NCBI GenBank assembly: GCA_003164375.1
Contig: PLTE01000235.1
Location: 1-7,287, forward strand
Source of the DNA: Hyphomicrobiales bacterium
GTDB taxonomy: Bacteria > Pseudomonadota > Alphaproteobacteria > Rhizobiales > Xanthobacteraceae
Direction of reading: 5' to 3'
DNA: 7,287 nt
The notes under the pieces were generated by a model. The model was not told the origin of the DNA. It worked only from the letters and a program-made list of their open reading frames with translations, and made no database searches. Made by a program: the position numbers and the translations under genes. This document shows positions 6,268 through 7,287 of this stretch, piece by piece (within the stretch, counting starts at the first letter, position 1; every line of letters begins with the position of its first letter).

Positions 6268-6287
6268 GTGCCCGCTGCACCGGGTAC
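6268..6287 (+). promoter_or_regulatory. RNA hairpin that begins at the alternative GTG start of the SIS gene
   Basis: GTGCCCG (6268-6274) can pair with CGGGTAC (6281-6287) around a 6-base loop, giving 7 pairs including one G-U. The GTG candidate start is the first three bases of the stem, so the fold would hide it while leaving the second site (GGAGAG at 6299, ATG at 6313) free. There is no T-run, so it is not a terminator. Function is inferred. Confidence 0.3.
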
Positions 6288-6298
6288 GGAAACTGCGT

Positions 6299-6304
6299 GG
6301 AGAG
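6299..6304 (+). promoter_or_regulatory. ribosome-binding site for the preferred ATG start (6313) of the SIS gene
   Basis: GGAGAG lies 8 bases before ATG at 6313. This start puts the first helix (FLDEVVETARRI) a few residues from the N-terminus, as in related SIS proteins. Confidence 0.5.
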
Positions 6305-6312
6305 TTGAGACA

Positions 6313-6897
6313 ATGAGTCATGCGGCCACATTTCTCGACGAGGTTGTCGAGACCGCCCGTCGCATCGAGCCGGCAACGATCGAGGCCATGTGCAACGAGC
6401 TTGTCAGCCTGCGCGAGCGCGACGGCCGGCTGTTCATCCTCGGCGTCGGCGGCAGCGCGGGTAATGCCGGCCATGCGGTAAACGATTTCCGCAAGTTGTG
6501 CGGCATCGAGGCCTACGCGGCCACCGACAATGTTTCGGAACTGACCGCACGCACCAATGACGAAGGCTGGCCGACAGTATTCTCCGAATGGCTCAAAGTG
6601 AGCCGGGCCAACGCCAAAGATGCGATCCTGATTTTTTCGGTCGGTGGCGGCAACATGGAAAAGAACGTCAGTCCCAACATCGTCTCGGCCATCGCTCTGG
6701 CCAAAGAACGCGGCTTACGGGTGCTCGGCGTCGTCGGCCGCGACGGCGGCTATACCAAGAAAGCGGGCGACTGCGTCGTCGTCATCCCGACCGTGGAAGA
6801 CAGCCGCGTGACCCCGCATGCCGAAGCGTTCCAGGCCGTGGTCTGGCATTGCCTGGTGTCGCATCCAAAGCTGCAGAAAAACGCCACCAAATGGTGA
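6313..6897 (+). CDS. SIS-domain phosphosugar isomerase, GmhA-like (sedoheptulose-7-phosphate isomerase candidate)
   Basis: From ATG at 6313 the product has 194 residues, close to GmhA (about 190-200). A GTG at 6268 with its own ribosome site would give 209. GmhA converts sedoheptulose 7-phosphate to D-glycero-D-manno-heptose 7-phosphate in the cytoplasm. Seen: the SIS phosphate loop LGVGGSAGNAGH (43-54); TDNVSELTARTNDEGW (71-86); FSVGGGNMEKN (108-118); VVGRDGG (140-146); and TPHAEAFQAVVWH (167-179). Aligned from memory to E. coli GmhA, the metal/catalytic positions correspond to His54, Asp58, Glu171 and His179. In the second phosphate loop the usual Ser-Thr-Ser-Gly-Asn-Ser pattern is replaced by SVGGGN. 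The adjoining HAD phosphatase overlaps by 7 bases and makes heptose metabolism the best guess. Another ketose-to-aldose phosphate substrate is possible. Confidence 0.85.
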   Translation: MSHAATFLDEVVETARRIEPATIEAMCNELVSLRERDGRLFILGVGGSAGNAGHAVNDFRKLCGIEAYAATDNVSELTARTNDEGWPTVFSEWLKVSRANAKDAILIFSVGGGNMEKNVSPNIVSAIALAKERGLRVLGVVGRDGGYTKKAGDCVVVIPTVEDSRVTPHAEAFQAVVWHCLVSHPKLQKNATKW

Positions 6898-7287
6898 AAG
6901 CCGTCTTTCTCGATCGCGACGGGGTCATCAACGCCAACCTGGAACGGGACGGCAAGCCGGTGGCGCCGACCACGATGGCCGAATTCTGCATTCTGCCCGG
7001 CGTCGTCGAGGCGACGCGGCGGCTCAAGGACGCGGGGTTTCTGCTCATAATCGCGACCAACCAACCGGACGTCCGCAACGGCATCACCCCGCAGACGACC
7101 ATGGAGGCGATGCACGCCGAGATCCGACGGCTGCTGCCGATCGACGACATCATGATTTGCCTTCATAACGACGCGGATCATTGCGCCTGTCGCAAACCCA
7201 AGCCGGGCCTGTTGCTTGAGGCGGCGTCCAAGCACGGCATCGATCTCAAATCGAGCACCATGGTCGGTGATCGCTGGAAGGACGTGC
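6891..7287 (+). CDS. HAD-IIIA phosphatase, GmhB-like (heptose-1,7-bisphosphate 7-phosphatase candidate), 3' truncated by window edge
   Basis: The frame is open from ATG at 6891 to the window end: 132 residues are visible of about 180 expected. GmhB removes the 7-phosphate from D-glycero-D-manno-heptose 1,7-bisphosphate. Seen: motif I FLDRDGVIN with nucleophile Asp8 and acid/base Asp10; motif II IATNQPD with Thr56; a zinc site Cys90-x-His92 ... Cys98-x-Cys100, characteristic of GmhB; RKPKPG with Lys102; and MVGDRWKD with Asp127 and Asp131 (motif IV). All catalytic residues are present. The start lies inside the SIS gene, overlapping its last 7 bases; a GTG at 6894 would give a GTGA four-base overlap. 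No Shine-Dalgarno sequence is seen, so translation is probably coupled to the SIS gene. Which anomer it prefers (GDP- or ADP-heptose branch) cannot be told here. A heptose kinase and nucleotidyltransferase would be expected beyond the edge. Confidence 0.92.
   Translation, partial: MVKAVFLDRDGVINANLERDGKPVAPTTMAEFCILPGVVEATRRLKDAGFLLIIATNQPDVRNGITPQTTMEAMHAEIRRLLPIDDIMICLHNDADHCACRKPKPGLLLEAASKHGIDLKSSTMVGDRWKDV

Noticed and set aside
6750..7235. Minus-strand open frame opposite the SIS and HAD genes
   Set aside because: The plus strand carries complete GmhB motifs here, including the zinc cysteines and catalytic aspartates.

Overview
The window looks like part of a surface-polysaccharide (exopolysaccharide, capsule or O-antigen) biosynthesis locus from a GC-rich alphaproteobacterium, probably a member of the Hyphomicrobiales (Rhizobiales). 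The assignment rests on protein style (a rhizobial-type UDP-glucuronate 4-epimerase, a FlaA1/WbpM-type membrane dehydratase, an alphaproteobacterial SIS/HAD heptose pair) and on GC content. Hand counts of 120-base blocks give about 61-74% G+C in the three sugar-nucleotide genes, and about 45-57% in the left third and in the SIS gene. No taxon marker is present, so genus is not claimed.

Layout. Bases 1-695 (+) hold the C-terminal half of an AlgI-like MBOAT O-acyltransferase. Facing it, with a 45-base convergent gap, is a membrane-anchored SGNH-like protein (minus strand, stop at 741, probable GTG start at 1865). A 237-base stretch without a convincing gene (1866-2102) follows. Then come two minus-strand sugar-nucleotide genes: a 639-residue membrane-bound nucleotide-sugar 4,6-dehydratase-type protein (2103-4022) and, upstream of it, a UDP-glucuronate 4-epimerase (4087-5103). 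A divergent intergenic region (5104-5251) carries a nearly symmetric -10 element that could serve both directions. Rightwards (+) are a short-chain dehydrogenase/reductase resembling WbpV-type 4-ketoreductases (5252-6196), a GmhA-like SIS phosphosugar isomerase (6313-6897, possibly from 6268) and, overlapping it by 7 bases, a GmhB-like HAD phosphatase (6891 to beyond the window edge).

How the parts may fit together (inference from families). The 4,6-dehydratase and the WbpV-like reductase are the two steps expected for UDP-N-acetylquinovosamine from UDP-GlcNAc. The UDP-GlcA epimerase supplies UDP-galacturonate. The SIS/HAD pair are the isomerase and phosphatase steps of nucleotide-activated D-glycero-D-manno-heptose synthesis. 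The MBOAT and SGNH proteins would O-acetylate the polymer in or across the inner membrane. The predicted product is therefore an O-acetylated polymer containing some combination of QuiNAc, GalA and heptose. No glycosyltransferase, polymerase, flippase, heptose kinase or nucleotidyltransferase lies inside the window, so this remains a partial view. I see no rRNA, tRNA, CRISPR array, insertion sequence or convincing Rho-independent terminator.

No clearly new system is visible. The most notable points are a Leu at the position of the catalytic Tyr/Met in the dehydratase, a SIS protein lacking the usual Ser-rich second phosphate loop, the symmetric divergent promoter with a possible leaderless 14-codon leader ORF, and a hairpin that begins exactly at one of two candidate start codons of the SIS gene.
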